The notes: generated by a model not told the origin, from the sequence alone. A DNA stretch of 23,458 nt from Firmicutes bacterium UBA6132 (GCA_002435835.1 DIVM01000061.1:1-23458), one strand, 5' to 3'. Counted from the first letter of the stretch, positions 1 to 8,237 are shown. Program-made: numbers and translations.

Positions 1-117
1 GGTGGCAGACCTAATGAACTTGAAACATTTAGTGGATATTTGTTGGAGTTATCTGAACAGTACGGATTAAATATTCCAATTACTAAACAATTTTACAGTG
101 ATTTAAAAAGAAGATGA
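1..117 (+). CDS. C-terminal fragment of a 2-dehydropantoate 2-reductase (ApbA/PanE-like) protein
   Basis: The open frame enters from the left edge and stops at a TGA at 115-117, leaving 38 residues. The fragment begins GGRPNELETFSGYLLELSEQ and continues into a helix ending in DLKRR. The pattern GRPTE-(L/I)-ExxxGxxxxxGxxxGIxxP is the usual end of the C-terminal domain of ketopantoate reductases, which reduce ketopantoate to pantoate with NADPH in pantothenate synthesis. Many PanE paralogues act on other oxo-acids, so the exact reaction is open. The NADP-binding domain lies outside the window. No clear terminator follows it. Confidence 0.6.
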   Translation, partial: GGRPNELETFSGYLLELSEQYGLNIPITKQFYSDLKRR

Positions 118-175
118 GAAATTTTTTAGATTGTTTATATGACTAATATTTGATATATAAATACATATTATTAAG

Positions 176-202
176 TTTAAACTCTGATCATTAAGGTATA
201 AT
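176..202 (+). promoter_or_regulatory. possible sigma-A promoter for the small membrane protein
   Basis: A perfect TATAAT lies at 197-202, about 36 bases before the start codon at 239. The best -35 candidate is TTTAAA at 176-181 with a short 15-base spacer, so only the -10 element is convincing. In such AT-rich sequence chance matches are common. Confidence 0.3.
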
Positions 203-238
203 ATAATTATAGTACTAAATTTTTACAAGGAGCAACTT

Positions 239-619
239 ATGAAAAAGCATATATGGTTAATTACAGGTGCAGTTATTGCATTAATTTCTTTTGTTTTGAT
301 TTTAATAGGCATGTTGAATTTAAATTCTGGAGTTTTGCCAACTCAAAACATATTGGCTTACATTATATTTTCTTTCATTTTAGGAGTGGTTGCAGCAGTA
401 TTGCAACACTTGAAGCTTGATTATGCATTGTTGTTTTTTATAGGCGGTATAGGTATCGGGTTTTTCCAAATGTTTAGAAGTTTTGCAGATAAATCAAGTG
501 GATGGGGAGATTTAGCAGGCATTGCATATCTCATGACATATATTGTATTCGGTCTTTTGGCAGGAATTTTTGCACATATATATATTTGGATAGTTAATAA
601 AATTAAAAAAAATAAATAA
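239..619 (+). CDS. small integral membrane protein, function unknown
   Basis: This 126-residue protein is almost entirely hydrophobic. There are about four membrane segments (roughly residues 5-27, 37-57, 62-80 and 92-118), a positively charged start (MKKH) and a lysine-rich end (NKIKKNK). The start has a good ribosome binding site (AAGGAG, 9 bases upstream). I recognise no catalytic or transport motif. It is followed after 30 bases by a DUF2007-like gene and may be co-transcribed with it. No function is proposed. Confidence 0.7.
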   Translation: MKKHIWLITGAVIALISFVLILIGMLNLNSGVLPTQNILAYIIFSFILGVVAAVLQHLKLDYALLFFIGGIGIGFFQMFRSFADKSSGWGDLAGIAYLMTYIVFGLLAGIFAHIYIWIVNKIKKNK

Positions 620-649
620 TTAATTGATGGCTGTGAGGAGGTTCTATCT

Positions 650-919
650 ATGTCACATGATTTTGTAAATGATGATACGGTCAAATTGCTGATTTCTAAT
701 TTAAACAGCATTGAAGCTGGTATAATTGTTTCCATTCTTGATGCTTACAACATACCTCATTTTAAAAAGACTAGGGGTTCAGGGAGTATAATGGAAATAT
801 ACACAGGTGTGGTTTATCACGGAATAGATATTTATGTTCCATCCAATCTTCACCAGTTCGCCAAGGGACTAATTGATAAGCAGAATATTAACGACGAAGA
901 CATTGACGGAATTGATTGA
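650..919 (+). CDS. DUF2007-like putative signal-transducing protein
   Basis: An 89-residue soluble protein with a strong ribosome binding site (GAGGAGGT, 8 bases before the ATG). The pattern VKLLISNLNSIEAGIIVSIL, then a glycine-rich turn and a strand with VDIYVPSNLHQFAKGLI-like spacing (actual GIDIYVPSNLHQFAKGLI), fits the small alpha/beta fold of DUF2007. That family is annotated as 'putative signal transducing protein' on weak grounds. The reading as DUF2007 rests on motif memory. Real function is unknown. It follows the membrane protein gene by 30 bases. Confidence 0.55.
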   Translation: MSHDFVNDDTVKLLISNLNSIEAGIIVSILDAYNIPHFKKTRGSGSIMEIYTGVVYHGIDIYVPSNLHQFAKGLIDKQNINDEDIDGID

Positions 920-959
920 TAATATTATTTTAAATTATGATTTGAAATTAAAGATTAGG

Positions 960-986
960 TTTAAATTAAGCTTTAGAGGGTATAAT
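960..986 (+). promoter_or_regulatory. possible sigma-A promoter for the alcohol dehydrogenase
   Basis: A perfect TATAAT at 981-986 lies 37 bases before the start codon at 1024. The best upstream match is TTTAAA at 960-965 with a short 15-base spacer. The -10 is convincing, the -35 is not. Confidence 0.35.
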
Positions 987-1023
987 CCCATTTAACTAAT
1001 AAATAAAAATTTTTGGAGGAAAC

Positions 1024-2208
1024 ATGAACAGTTTTAATTTTCATACTCCCACAGAAATTATTTTTGGAGCTGGTGCTGAATTAAAGGCAGGCTCTAAAAT
1101 AAAATCTTTGGGCAAAAAAAGCATAATGATAATATATGGCGGTGGAAGCGCTATAAAAAGCGGATTAATTGAAAGAGTTGAAAATTCTCTTAAAGATGAA
1201 GGTATAAATTTTATTACCATTGGTGGCGTTAAGCCCAATCCAGTATTGAGCTTTGTAAGAAATGCAATTGTTACTGCAAAAGAAAATTCAGTAGATTTTG
1301 TACTGGCTGTTGGAGGAGGAAGCGTAATAGATACAGCAAAAGCTGTTTCGATGGGGCTTGCTAATCCTGATGATGATGTGTGGCAATTTTTCACAAGAGA
1401 AAAAACACCGAAAAAAACAATGGGTGTTGGATCAGTTTTAACAATTTCTGCTGCAGGCAGCGAAACAAGCGATTCATGCGTTATTACAAATGATGAAGGA
1501 TTGATTAAAAAAGGTTTGAACTCTGAGTTTAACAGACCTGTATTTGCTTTGATGAATCCGGAAAATACATATAGCCTTCCATCATATCAAATTAGCTGCG
1601 GCATACTTGATATCATGATGCACACTTTGGAAAGATACTTTACAAAAACAGAAGGTAATGAATTAACGGATCAAATTGCTGAATCGGTAATTCGTGTTAC
1701 TATTGAAAAAGGTAAAGCGGCTTTGGAAGATCCTCATAATTATGATGCTATGTCCGAGCTCATGTGGTGCGGAAGCTTATCTCACAATGGATTAACAGGT
1801 CTTGGTGGTGTTGGAGATTGGGCTGTTCATCAAATGGGACATGAACTAAGCGGAGTGTATGATGTTGCTCATGCTGCAGGCTTATCTGCTGCATGGGATT
1901 CATGGGCTAAATATGTTTATAAAGAAAAAGTTTCAAGATTTGCAAAATTTGCTAAAAATATATGGCATATCGAAGCAGAAAATGATGAAGAAGCGGCATT
2001 AGCTGCTATAGAAACTACTGAAAAGTTTTTTAAATCTATTAATATGCCAACATCCATTAGTGATTTAGGAATTGGTAATTTATCCGATGATGATTTAAGA
2101 GATATTGCAAATAGATGCGCGTGGCAAGGAAAGCGAACTATTGGCCAGTTCAAAGTACTTGATGAAGAAGATATTTATCAAATTTATAAAATGTCAAATG
2201 ACAAATAA
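1024..2208 (+). CDS. iron-containing alcohol dehydrogenase (butanol dehydrogenase-like)
   Basis: A 394-residue group III alcohol dehydrogenase of full family length. The N-terminal part carries the NAD(P)-binding GGGSVID motif at residues 97-103. The C-terminal helical part holds the expected metal ligands: Asp196 and His200 (in DIMMH), His269 (AVHQMGHEL) and His283 (DVAHAAGLS). The sequence resembles NADPH-dependent butanol dehydrogenases (BdhA/YqhD/YugJ group), which reduce aldehydes to alcohols in fermentation. The physiological aldehyde cannot be read from sequence. The ribosome binding site TTGGAGGAA lies just before the ATG. A hairpin with T-run follows the gene, so it looks monocistronic. 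Confidence 0.92.
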   Translation: MNSFNFHTPTEIIFGAGAELKAGSKIKSLGKKSIMIIYGGGSAIKSGLIERVENSLKDEGINFITIGGVKPNPVLSFVRNAIVTAKENSVDFVLAVGGGSVIDTAKAVSMGLANPDDDVWQFFTREKTPKKTMGVGSVLTISAAGSETSDSCVITNDEGLIKKGLNSEFNRPVFALMNPENTYSLPSYQISCGILDIMMHTLERYFTKTEGNELTDQIAESVIRVTIEKGKAALEDPHNYDAMSELMWCGSLSHNGLTGLGGVGDWAVHQMGHELSGVYDVAHAAGLSAAWDSWAKYVYKEKVSRFAKFAKNIWHIEAENDEEAALAAIETTEKFFKSINMPTSISDLGIGNLSDDDLRDIANRCAWQGKRTIGQFKVLDEEDIYQIYKMSNDK

Positions 2209-2227
2209 GAGTTAATAATTTAATATA

Positions 2228-2272
2228 AAAAAAGCTGATAATTGATTTTATATCATTTTATCAGTTTTTTTT
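2228..2272 (+). terminator. intrinsic terminator after the alcohol dehydrogenase
   Basis: CTGATAA at 2235-2241 pairs perfectly with TTATCAG at 2258-2264, and flanking A and T runs extend the stem. A run of eight T residues (2265-2272) follows. It lies 27 bases past the stop codon. Confidence 0.75.
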
Positions 2273-2697
2273 ATGAAAAATTTGATAACTATAAAACAAT
2301 AAAAACTATTTTATAGTTGATGTTAAAAAATATACTAAATAATTAAAGTATGTAATCCACAATGTAATTACAAGATATAGAAAATAAACATTACAATTTT
2401 ATATAATTATTTCAATTTAAATGTGACATACTCATTCGTATATAGGTGAATTATTATTTAAGTTATTCATAAATTAACTTAAATCAAATTTTTAAAAATA
2501 TAAACTAATAGTTTGTTTAAATATTGATTATACGTATATTTGTTAAATTAATACTTAGTATTTTTGAGTAATATTAATTGCATTAGCTAATAATTATATG
2601 GTATAACATATATAAGTTAGTTATTTTAATTTATATTAATAAGGAGGTTCAGGTTTAGGAAGCAGTTTTTTAAACTATGTTTGGGAGGAATAAAAAT
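2273..2697 (+). promoter_or_regulatory. AT-rich control region with several perfect palindromes upstream of the molybdenum hydroxylase operon
   Basis: No credible gene is present in this stretch. It holds four notable elements. AACTATAAAA (2287-2296) pairs with TTTTATAGTT (2309-2318). TGTAATTACA at 2363-2372 is a perfect palindrome flanked by TGTAAT at 2351 and ATTACA at 2390. ATTTAAGTTA (2456-2465) pairs with TAACTTAAAT (2475-2484). A possible promoter has TTGCAT at 2578-2583 and TATAAC at 2602-2607 with an 18-base spacer. A strong AAGGAGGT at 2641-2648 has no start codon at proper distance. The second, GGGAGG at 2683-2688, serves the first gene. The palindromes are candidate operators; AT-rich composition makes some of this chance. 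Confidence 0.4.
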
Positions 2698-3576
2698 ATG
2701 GAGTATATCATTCCAAAAACCATAAACTCAGCACTTGGGGCATTGTTATCAGCAAATGGCAATGGATGCATTATTGCTGGTGGTACTGATGTGGTAATTG
2801 AAATTGAAGAAGGTAAGCGAACACCGGAAAAGTTAATCGATATTATGAATATTGCAGAACTAAAAACAATTGAAATTAATGATAATATGCTTGTTATAGG
2901 CGCAAGTGTAACACTTACAGAAATAGTTCAATCGGATTTAATAAAAAAATACTTTCCATCTTTACTAAAAGCTTGCTCGAGTATTGGATCTTTGCAAATT
3001 CAAAACACAGCAACATTAGTTGGCAATGTAGTTACTGGTCAACCTGCAGCTGACGGGGCTATGGCTCTTGCTCCTTTAAACCCGACATTTACCGTTGTTA
3101 ATAATAATGGAAAAAGATATTTAAATATGTCAGAAATGTATTCAGGATTCGGAAAAAGTGTAATTGATAATAGCAGGGAAATCGTTACAGAGGTGCGTAT
3201 ACCACTGCCAGAAACGGGTGAAGCTGCAGCTTTTCATAGACTTGTAATGAGAGAAAATTTAAGTCTTCCAATGCTTAATGCTGCTGCTATGGTAAAAGTA
3301 GAAAATGGGAAGTTTGTTTGGGCAAGAATTACTATGGGTCCTGTAGGTGTTGGTCCAGTTCATGCTACGGAGGCAGAAAACTGGTTGGTGGGTAAAGAAG
3401 TTATCATGGAAAATCTTGCAGAAGCTGGGAAGCTATCACTTAAAAATGCAAATCCACGAAGTAATCCTTTGCGTGGAAGTAAGGAATATAGAGAACAAAC
3501 CCTGCCTATTATTGTTAGACGTGTACTTACGGACGCAATTGGTCAATTGGGTTTACTAATAGAGGGGGTACAGTAA
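2698..3576 (+). CDS. molybdenum hydroxylase, FAD-binding subunit (CoxM/XdhB family)
   Basis: This is the medium subunit of a xanthine dehydrogenase-family enzyme. It carries FAD and passes electrons from the 2Fe-2S subunit to an acceptor. FAD-binding motifs are AGGTD at about residues 27-31 and a TATLVGNVVTGQPAADG stretch at about 104-120, a variant of the family's TxGGNxxxxxPxxD loop. Length (292 residues) is normal. I chose the ATG at 2698 because GGGAGG stands 9 bases before it. An in-frame ATG at 2677 would add seven residues (MFGRNKN) but lacks a well-spaced ribosome binding site. Its stop overlaps the next start (TAATG), so the operon is translationally coupled. Confidence 0.9.
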   Translation: MEYIIPKTINSALGALLSANGNGCIIAGGTDVVIEIEEGKRTPEKLIDIMNIAELKTIEINDNMLVIGASVTLTEIVQSDLIKKYFPSLLKACSSIGSLQIQNTATLVGNVVTGQPAADGAMALAPLNPTFTVVNNNGKRYLNMSEMYSGFGKSVIDNSREIVTEVRIPLPETGEAAAFHRLVMRENLSLPMLNAAAMVKVENGKFVWARITMGPVGVGPVHATEAENWLVGKEVIMENLAEAGKLSLKNANPRSNPLRGSKEYREQTLPIIVRRVLTDAIGQLGLLIEGVQ

Positions 3577-4055
3577 TGAACGAAAAACAAATATTGAGGG
3601 TTACTATTAATGGTGAATATCTGGAGACAGAAGTAGATCCTAAAATGTGTCTTGCAGAATTTTTGCGTGATCAACTTTTGCTTACGGGTACAAAAATTGG
3701 ATGTAAAAAAGGCGAATGTGGCGCTTGTACAATTATACTTAATAAAAAGGCAGTATTATCTTGTATTCTCCCAGTTATGCGCGCAATGGATGCTAATATC
3801 ACAACTATTGAAGGCCTTGCTGACGGAGATAAACTCCACCCATTGCAGGAAGAGTTTATTAATTGTGGTGCAATTCAGTGTGGTTTTTGTACTTCAGGTA
3901 TGATTTTGAGTGCAAAGGCTTTGATTGACAGTAATCCTGACCCATCCTCTGATGAAATAAAAAAAGCACTTGGGGGTAATATCTGCCGTTGCACAGGCTA
4001 TGAAAAAATTGAAGATAGTATATTAAGAGCAGCAGCGCGAATGAGGGAGGTATAA
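3576..4055 (+). CDS. molybdenum hydroxylase, 2Fe-2S subunit (CoxS/XdhC-type small subunit)
   Basis: A 159-residue small subunit with two [2Fe-2S] clusters. The plant-ferredoxin-type cluster uses Cys43, Cys48, Cys51 and Cys63 (CKKGECGAC). The C-terminal four-helix cluster uses Cys102, Cys105, Cys137 and Cys139 (QCGFC and CRC). All eight ligands are present. It relays electrons from the molybdenum centre to FAD. It overlaps the stop of the FAD gene by one base and is followed two bases later by the large subunit gene, whose ribosome binding site lies in its last codons. Confidence 0.95.
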   Translation: MNEKQILRVTINGEYLETEVDPKMCLAEFLRDQLLLTGTKIGCKKGECGACTIILNKKAVLSCILPVMRAMDANITTIEGLADGDKLHPLQEEFINCGAIQCGFCTSGMILSAKALIDSNPDPSSDEIKKALGGNICRCTGYEKIEDSILRAAARMREV

Positions 4056-4057
4056 TT

Positions 4058-6403
4058 ATGTCAAATTATGTTGGTCAAAACATACCTCGTAATGATGGCT
4101 GGGACAAAGCAACTGGAAAAGGAATGTTTACACACGATGTAAAGGTACCCGGTATGCTTTACGCAGCAGTGTTGAGAAGTCCATATGCTCATGCGAGGAT
4201 AATTTCAATTGATACTACAGAAGCAGAATTATTGCCTGGAGTTTATGCAGTTGCTACACATAAAAATACTACAAGAAAGTTATTTAGTACATCAGCAGCC
4301 ATGGTCACAACAGCTCCTGGAGGAGAACCAGTTTTGGATCAGCAAATATTTCCAGAAGTTGTGAGATATATTGGAGATGAAGTGGCTGCAGTTGCTGCTA
4401 CAACAGAAAAGATTGCAAGAGATGCCTTGAAGCTGATAAAGGTTGAATATGAAATTCTTCCGGCTGTTTACGACCCAATTGAAGCTATGAAAGATGGAGC
4501 CCCGCAAGTTCAACCGATTATTTCTAAAGGAAACAATATATGCGGTGGACCTATAGAATTCGGTATGGGTGATTTTTTAAAGGGGTGGAATGAAGGAGAG
4601 GTCTTTTCAGAAATAACTGTGACTTTGCCGAGGGTTAAGCAGGCACAGCTCGAAACACATGCAGCTATGGCCAGCTATAGTAATGGATATCTTGAAGTTA
4701 CATGTACATCACAAACTCCTCATCCAACGAAAATGATGTTAGCATATATTTTTGATATGCCTGAAAGCAAAGTCAAGGTTGAAAATCCGCCTTATGTAGG
4801 TGGTGGATTTGGTGTAAGAATTGGTATAAGCGGCAAAGCAGAACCTATTGCTGCACAGCTTACAATGCTTGCACATAAGCCAGTTAAATACGTTTATACT
4901 CGTGAGGAGGATTTTCTTGCAAGTGATACGCGTCATGGAGGCTATATAACTAGTCGTTTAGCTGCAAAAAAAGATGGTACTTTTGTAGCATTAGATACTA
5001 AAGCAGTTTTGAACACGGGAGCATATGCAACTTTTGGGGTTGAGTTACTGGGAGTTACAGGTGCATGTGGTACTGCAGGAACATATAGGATTCCAAATAT
5101 TCACTATCTCGGCTATCCTGTATATACCAATCAACAGACAGCTGGAGCTTTTAGAGGTTTTGGCACACCACAGGGTACCATGGCAGTAGAAACAGCAGTA
5201 GATGATATAGCAAAACAACTTAATATGGACCCAGTTGAATTGAGAAAAATTAATACTACAAAAACAGGTGACAGTTGGTGGTTCCCGTTCCCAGTGGGTT
5301 CTACAGATCTTAATAAATGTATTGATGCAGCTGCTGAAAGCATAGGTTGGAAAGAAAAAAGAGGCAAAAAACAAGTTGGAAATATTCGACATGGTGTTGG
5401 TATTGCTGCTGGTACTCATGTTAGTAACGCTTCACCTTTCTGCGTGGACTATAATGTCATTTATTTAAGAATTGAAGGCGATGGAACCCTTCATGTTGCA
5501 AGTGGTATTCCTGAGATTGGTCCTGGATCAACAACTGGACTTCTTCAAATTGCTGCTGATGTTGTAGGTGTACCATTTGAAACTATTCATTTAGAGTTTG
5601 GATCGACCGCATCTTCACCTTTTGATATTGGAAGTCACGCTACCCGTACGTTATACACTGTTGGTCATATAATTACTTTAGTTGGTAAGGAACTTAAAGA
5701 AGAAATCCTTAGCTGGACTGCAGATTTTATAAACAATAATCGTTCATATATAGAATCTAATCCTAAGATACTATGTGAAAAGTTGAGTGCAAGTGGTTGG
5801 TCAACTGTAGATGCCAACTCTCTAAGTATGAACGAGGGTATTATTTATGGTGAAAATATAGAAATACCACTATCAATAATTGCTTATGAGGCTCATATTC
5901 GTGGAAAACAGTTTATTGCAAGTAAATGTGAGGTTCCTTCTAATTCACCTCCATGGCATGCTCATGCTGCTGAAGTTGAAGTAGATATGGAAACTGGCAT
6001 GATTCGCGTATTAAAAATTGCTGCTGCACATGATATAGGAAAAGCTATTAATCCAATTTTAGTAGAGGGTCAAATAGAAGGTGGCGTTGCAATGGGTGTT
6101 GGTTATGCGATTCGTGAGGAAATGACTTACGAGGAAGAAAAAGGCTTTTATAACAACGGTTATCATAAATATATGTTGCCAACAATTGATATGATGCCTG
6201 AGATGGATACAATCCTTTTAGAGTCCAATGATCCGATAGGTCCATTCGGAGCTAAGGGAATCGGAGAATGCGGTCTTATACCTACAGCTCCTGCCATTGT
6301 TTCAGCAGTAGAAGATGCTATAGGAATAAGGTTCTATGAAATTCCTATGACACCTGAAAGAGTTTTAAAGAAGATTAAAGAGGTTTATGGAACTGATAAA
6401 TAA
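4058..6403 (+). CDS. molybdenum hydroxylase, molybdopterin-binding large subunit (CoxL/XdhA family)
   Basis: A 781-residue catalytic subunit of the xanthine dehydrogenase/aldehyde oxidase family, which hydroxylates heterocycles or aldehydes with water-derived oxygen. Recognisable cofactor loops are GGGFG at 248-252, AFRGFGTPQ at 364-372, and GAKGIGE near the end with the catalytic Glu737. The loop that is usually GQG in the second half reads EIGPG at 486-490, an unusual substitution. N-terminal a/b-hammerhead features (GKGMFTHDV, GMLYAAVLRSPYAHARI) are typical. The gene order FAD, FeS, Mo matches the CoxMSL type. Substrate is not predictable: xanthine, nicotinate-like or aldehyde substrates are all possible. 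No cofactor insertion gene (XdhC/MocA type) is nearby. Confidence 0.92.
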   Translation: MSNYVGQNIPRNDGWDKATGKGMFTHDVKVPGMLYAAVLRSPYAHARIISIDTTEAELLPGVYAVATHKNTTRKLFSTSAAMVTTAPGGEPVLDQQIFPEVVRYIGDEVAAVAATTEKIARDALKLIKVEYEILPAVYDPIEAMKDGAPQVQPIISKGNNICGGPIEFGMGDFLKGWNEGEVFSEITVTLPRVKQAQLETHAAMASYSNGYLEVTCTSQTPHPTKMMLAYIFDMPESKVKVENPPYVGGGFGVRIGISGKAEPIAAQLTMLAHKPVKYVYTREEDFLASDTRHGGYITSRLAAKKDGTFVALDTKAVLNTGAYATFGVELLGVTGACGTAGTYRIPNIHYLGYPVYTNQQTAGAFRGFGTPQGTMAVETAVDDIAKQLNMDPVELRKINTTKTGDSWWFPFPVGSTDLNKCIDAAAESIGWKEKRGKKQVGNIRHGVGIAAGTHVSNASPFCVDYNVIYLRIEGDGTLHVASGIPEIGPGSTTGLLQIAADVVGVPFETIHLEFGSTASSPFDIGSHATRTLYTVGHIITLVGKELKEEILSWTADFINNNRSYIESNPKILCEKLSASGWSTVDANSLSMNEGIIYGENIEIPLSIIAYEAHIRGKQFIASKCEVPSNSPPWHAHAAEVEVDMETGMIRVLKIAAAHDIGKAINPILVEGQIEGGVAMGVGYAIREEMTYEEEKGFYNNGYHKYMLPTIDMMPEMDTILLESNDPIGPFGAKGIGECGLIPTAPAIVSAVEDAIGIRFYEIPMTPERVLKKIKEVYGTDK

Positions 6404-6416
6404 AGTAAAATATTTG

Positions 6417-6456
6417 GGGCTGGGTAATTTACCCGGCCCTGAATTATTTTGATTTT
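6417..6456 (+). terminator. GC-rich hairpin after the molybdenum hydroxylase operon
   Basis: GGGCTGGGT at 6417-6425 pairs with ACCCGGCCC at 6431-6439 (one G-U pair) around an AATTT loop. A T-rich but interrupted tract follows (6444-6456). It is by far the most GC-rich element nearby and lies 14 bases past the stop codon. Confidence 0.65.
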
Positions 6457-6547
6457 TGGGATATAATCAAATAAAGCTTGCAGAATTCCCGGTGAGTAGG
6501 TTAAAATTAAAGAAAATATTCTAAAAAATAATATGAAGGGAAATAAA

Positions 6548-7486
6548 ATGAAGAAAAAAGATATAATGCTTGCATTTTTGCTCGTTGTGGTTTGGGGACT
6601 AAATTTCATAGCAATAAAGATTGGTGTTAGTGGAGTACCTTCAATGCTTTTAGTTGCATTGAGATATTTTTTTACATTTATTCCGGCCATATTTTTTATT
6701 AAGAAACCTAATACAGAATGGAAATACATAATACTTTATGGGATTTTTGTTGGGGTGGGGCAATTTGCTTGCCTTTTCTATGCCATGGAAATCGGAATGC
6801 CTGCCGGTATAGCTTCCATAGTTTTGCAGATTCAAGCCTTCATATCGCCGGTATTGGCAATGATATTTTTAAATGAGAAAATAAAAACCAAGCAAATAAT
6901 AGGTTTCTTAGTTGCTGCGTGTGGACTTGTTATAATTGGTATGGCTAACATCAAAGGAGGAATATCTTCAATCCCTGTAATGGCCATTGTACTTAATTTA
7001 ACGGCTCCATTTTTCTGGGCAGCTTCAAATATTGTTGCAAGGATTGCTTCTGACAAAGCTACTTTAAAAGGTGAAAAGCTTGATATGTTCAGTCTTGTTG
7101 TATGGTCTGCTTTAGTTCCGCCAATTCCTATATTGGGATTAGCTTTAATGCTTGACACACCAGAAACTCTTTTGAATGTTTTAACAAATTTAAGCGGTAT
7201 TTCAATTTTTGCAATCATGTACCTCGCTTTTGGTGCAACATTAATCGGATATGGCATATGGAGTATTTTGATCGGAAATTATCCAATGGGAAAAGTTGCT
7301 CCTATTCCACTCTTAGTTCCAGTAATAGCACTGTTATCCGCCAGAATAGTTTTAAATGAACAGCTTTCTTCCATGCAGTGGATGGGCGTATCTGTTATTT
7401 TATTAGGATTAATTATCAGCAATTTAAATTTAAATATAATTTTGAAATGGTTTAATAGAAATAAGGCTGGAAATGAAAGCGAGTAG
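6548..7486 (+). CDS. EamA/DMT-family permease
   Basis: A 312-residue protein with about ten membrane helices in two EamA repeats, the usual size for the drug/metabolite transporter superfamily. Typical traits are the start VVWGLNFIAIKIG, the motif ALRYFFTFIPA in helix 2 and a second-repeat PFFWAASNIVARI segment. Such proteins generally export amino acids or other small metabolites; the substrate is unknown. I chose the ATG at 6548 because AAGGG stands about 8 bases upstream; the in-frame ATG at 6533 has no ribosome binding site before it. A terminator separates it from the molybdenum hydroxylase operon, so a shared role is only suggested by position. Confidence 0.85.
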   Translation: MKKKDIMLAFLLVVVWGLNFIAIKIGVSGVPSMLLVALRYFFTFIPAIFFIKKPNTEWKYIILYGIFVGVGQFACLFYAMEIGMPAGIASIVLQIQAFISPVLAMIFLNEKIKTKQIIGFLVAACGLVIIGMANIKGGISSIPVMAIVLNLTAPFFWAASNIVARIASDKATLKGEKLDMFSLVVWSALVPPIPILGLALMLDTPETLLNVLTNLSGISIFAIMYLAFGATLIGYGIWSILIGNYPMGKVAPIPLLVPVIALLSARIVLNEQLSSMQWMGVSVILLGLIISNLNLNIILKWFNRNKAGNESE

Positions 7487-7553
7487 GATGAGTTTTAGGA
7501 GATAAATGGAGATATAGAAATTATGGATGAATTAGCTCCAAAAATAAAAATTA

Positions 7554-7594
7554 TTAGCAAAATCCTTAGTATTAAATACTGTGGATTTTGCTAA
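7554..7594 (-). terminator. long near-perfect hairpin, terminator for the leftward flavoprotein gene
   Basis: TTAGCAAAATCC (7554-7565) is the perfect reverse complement of GGATTTTGCTAA (7583-7594). The inner part also pairs (AGTAT with ATACT), leaving only a two-base mismatch between the stems. Read leftwards it is followed by a T-rich tract (7540-7553), so it should end minus-strand transcripts. On the plus strand no T-run follows, although it could still protect the 3' end of the permease mRNA. Confidence 0.65.
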
Positions 7595-7638
7595 GATTTG
7601 AACTATCTTACGGTGTTTTAGATTTAAAGATGAATTAA

Positions 7639-8043
7639 TTAAAATTTTATTTTTTCAAATGGTTCGAAGCCTTTACTCATTTTAATTTCTCCGCTTCCGA
7701 TGTAGAAAATTTCTACAAGTGGGTTTGATGCGCTTTCATACATTTGCTGAACTTGTGGTGTAATTTTACTAAAAGCTTTCTCTTTTTCTGCTTTATCAGT
7801 TACAAATGTTGCTTTTCCAGAAATTCTTACATTGTAATCATCACTTGTACCAGCAAATGCAACCTGAGCGTTTGCTTTCATTTCTTTATAAACATCTTTA
7901 TTGTTTGATGTCATAAAATAAAATTTGTTTCCTTCTTCAAATTGAAATTGCCATCCTCTTACTTCAAGCTGATCGCCATTTGTTGTTGCAAAATATCCTA
8001 TTGTTCCGTCTTTTAAAATTTCTTTAAATTGTTCCATTGTCAT
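7639..8043 (-). CDS. pyridoxamine 5'-phosphate oxidase-family FMN-binding protein
   Basis: A 134-residue split-barrel flavin-binding protein. It has the family pattern MEQFKEILKDGTIGYFATTN, then a core strand with KFYFMTSNNKDVYKEMKAN and the C-terminal IKMSKGFEPFEKIKF. The family covers small FMN or F420 binding proteins with general redox or nitroreductase-like roles; the substrate is unknown. The ATG at 8041-8043 is preceded by GGAG at 11 bases; an alternative ATG two codons later is worse placed. Upstream at 8213-8228 lies a palindrome matching the operator of the neighbouring MarR gene, so MarR control is likely. Confidence 0.8.
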   Translation of the reverse strand: MTMEQFKEILKDGTIGYFATTNGDQLEVRGWQFQFEEGNKFYFMTSNNKDVYKEMKANAQVAFAGTSDDYNVRISGKATFVTDKAEKEKAFSKITPQVQQMYESASNPLVEIFYIGSGEIKMSKGFEPFEKIKF

Positions 8044-8212
8044 AATTTTATAGTCTCCATTTATTGTATTTTAAGATTTACGCAATGTTATTTTTATCAA
8101 AAAAAATTATTTAATACAGCTGCGCTACTATATTTAAAGTGATGTAAAGTTTGAATTTTATTTATTTTATCAATGATTTATAACTGTTTTTAAAATTATA
8201 TATAATCCATTT

Positions 8213-8228
8213 AGTACAAAGTTGAACT
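8213..8228. promoter_or_regulatory. second MarR-type operator, upstream of the flavoprotein gene
   Basis: AGTACAAAGTTGAACT forms arms TAGTACAA and TTGAACTA around AG, with one mismatch. A 13-base core (CAAAGTTGAACTA) is the exact reverse complement of the core at the marR promoter (8720-8732). It lies between the marR end and the flavoprotein gene, 170 bases before the latter's start. Confidence 0.6.
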
Positions 8229-8237
8229 ATTTGCTTA

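Noticed and set aside
2677..2697. Upstream ATG for the FAD subunit.
   Set aside because: AAGGAGGT at 2641 is about 30 bases away, too far, while GGGAGG is well placed for the ATG at 2698.
5045..5419. Minus-strand cysteine/serine-rich open frame inside the molybdenum hydroxylase large subunit gene.
   Set aside because: Composition is that of an antisense shadow of a conserved gene, with no start signals.
6457..6530. Possible riboswitch in the leader of the EamA permease gene.
   Set aside because: I could not match it to any class I know (purine, glycine, PreQ1, fluoride) and saw no paired structure before the gene.
2677..7486. Nicotinate fermentation cluster, suggested by a molybdenum hydroxylase in a Clostridia-like organism.
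   Set aside because: The large subunit is not split as in known nicotinate dehydrogenase, and no methyleneglutarate mutase, enamidase or dimethylmalate lyase gene is present.
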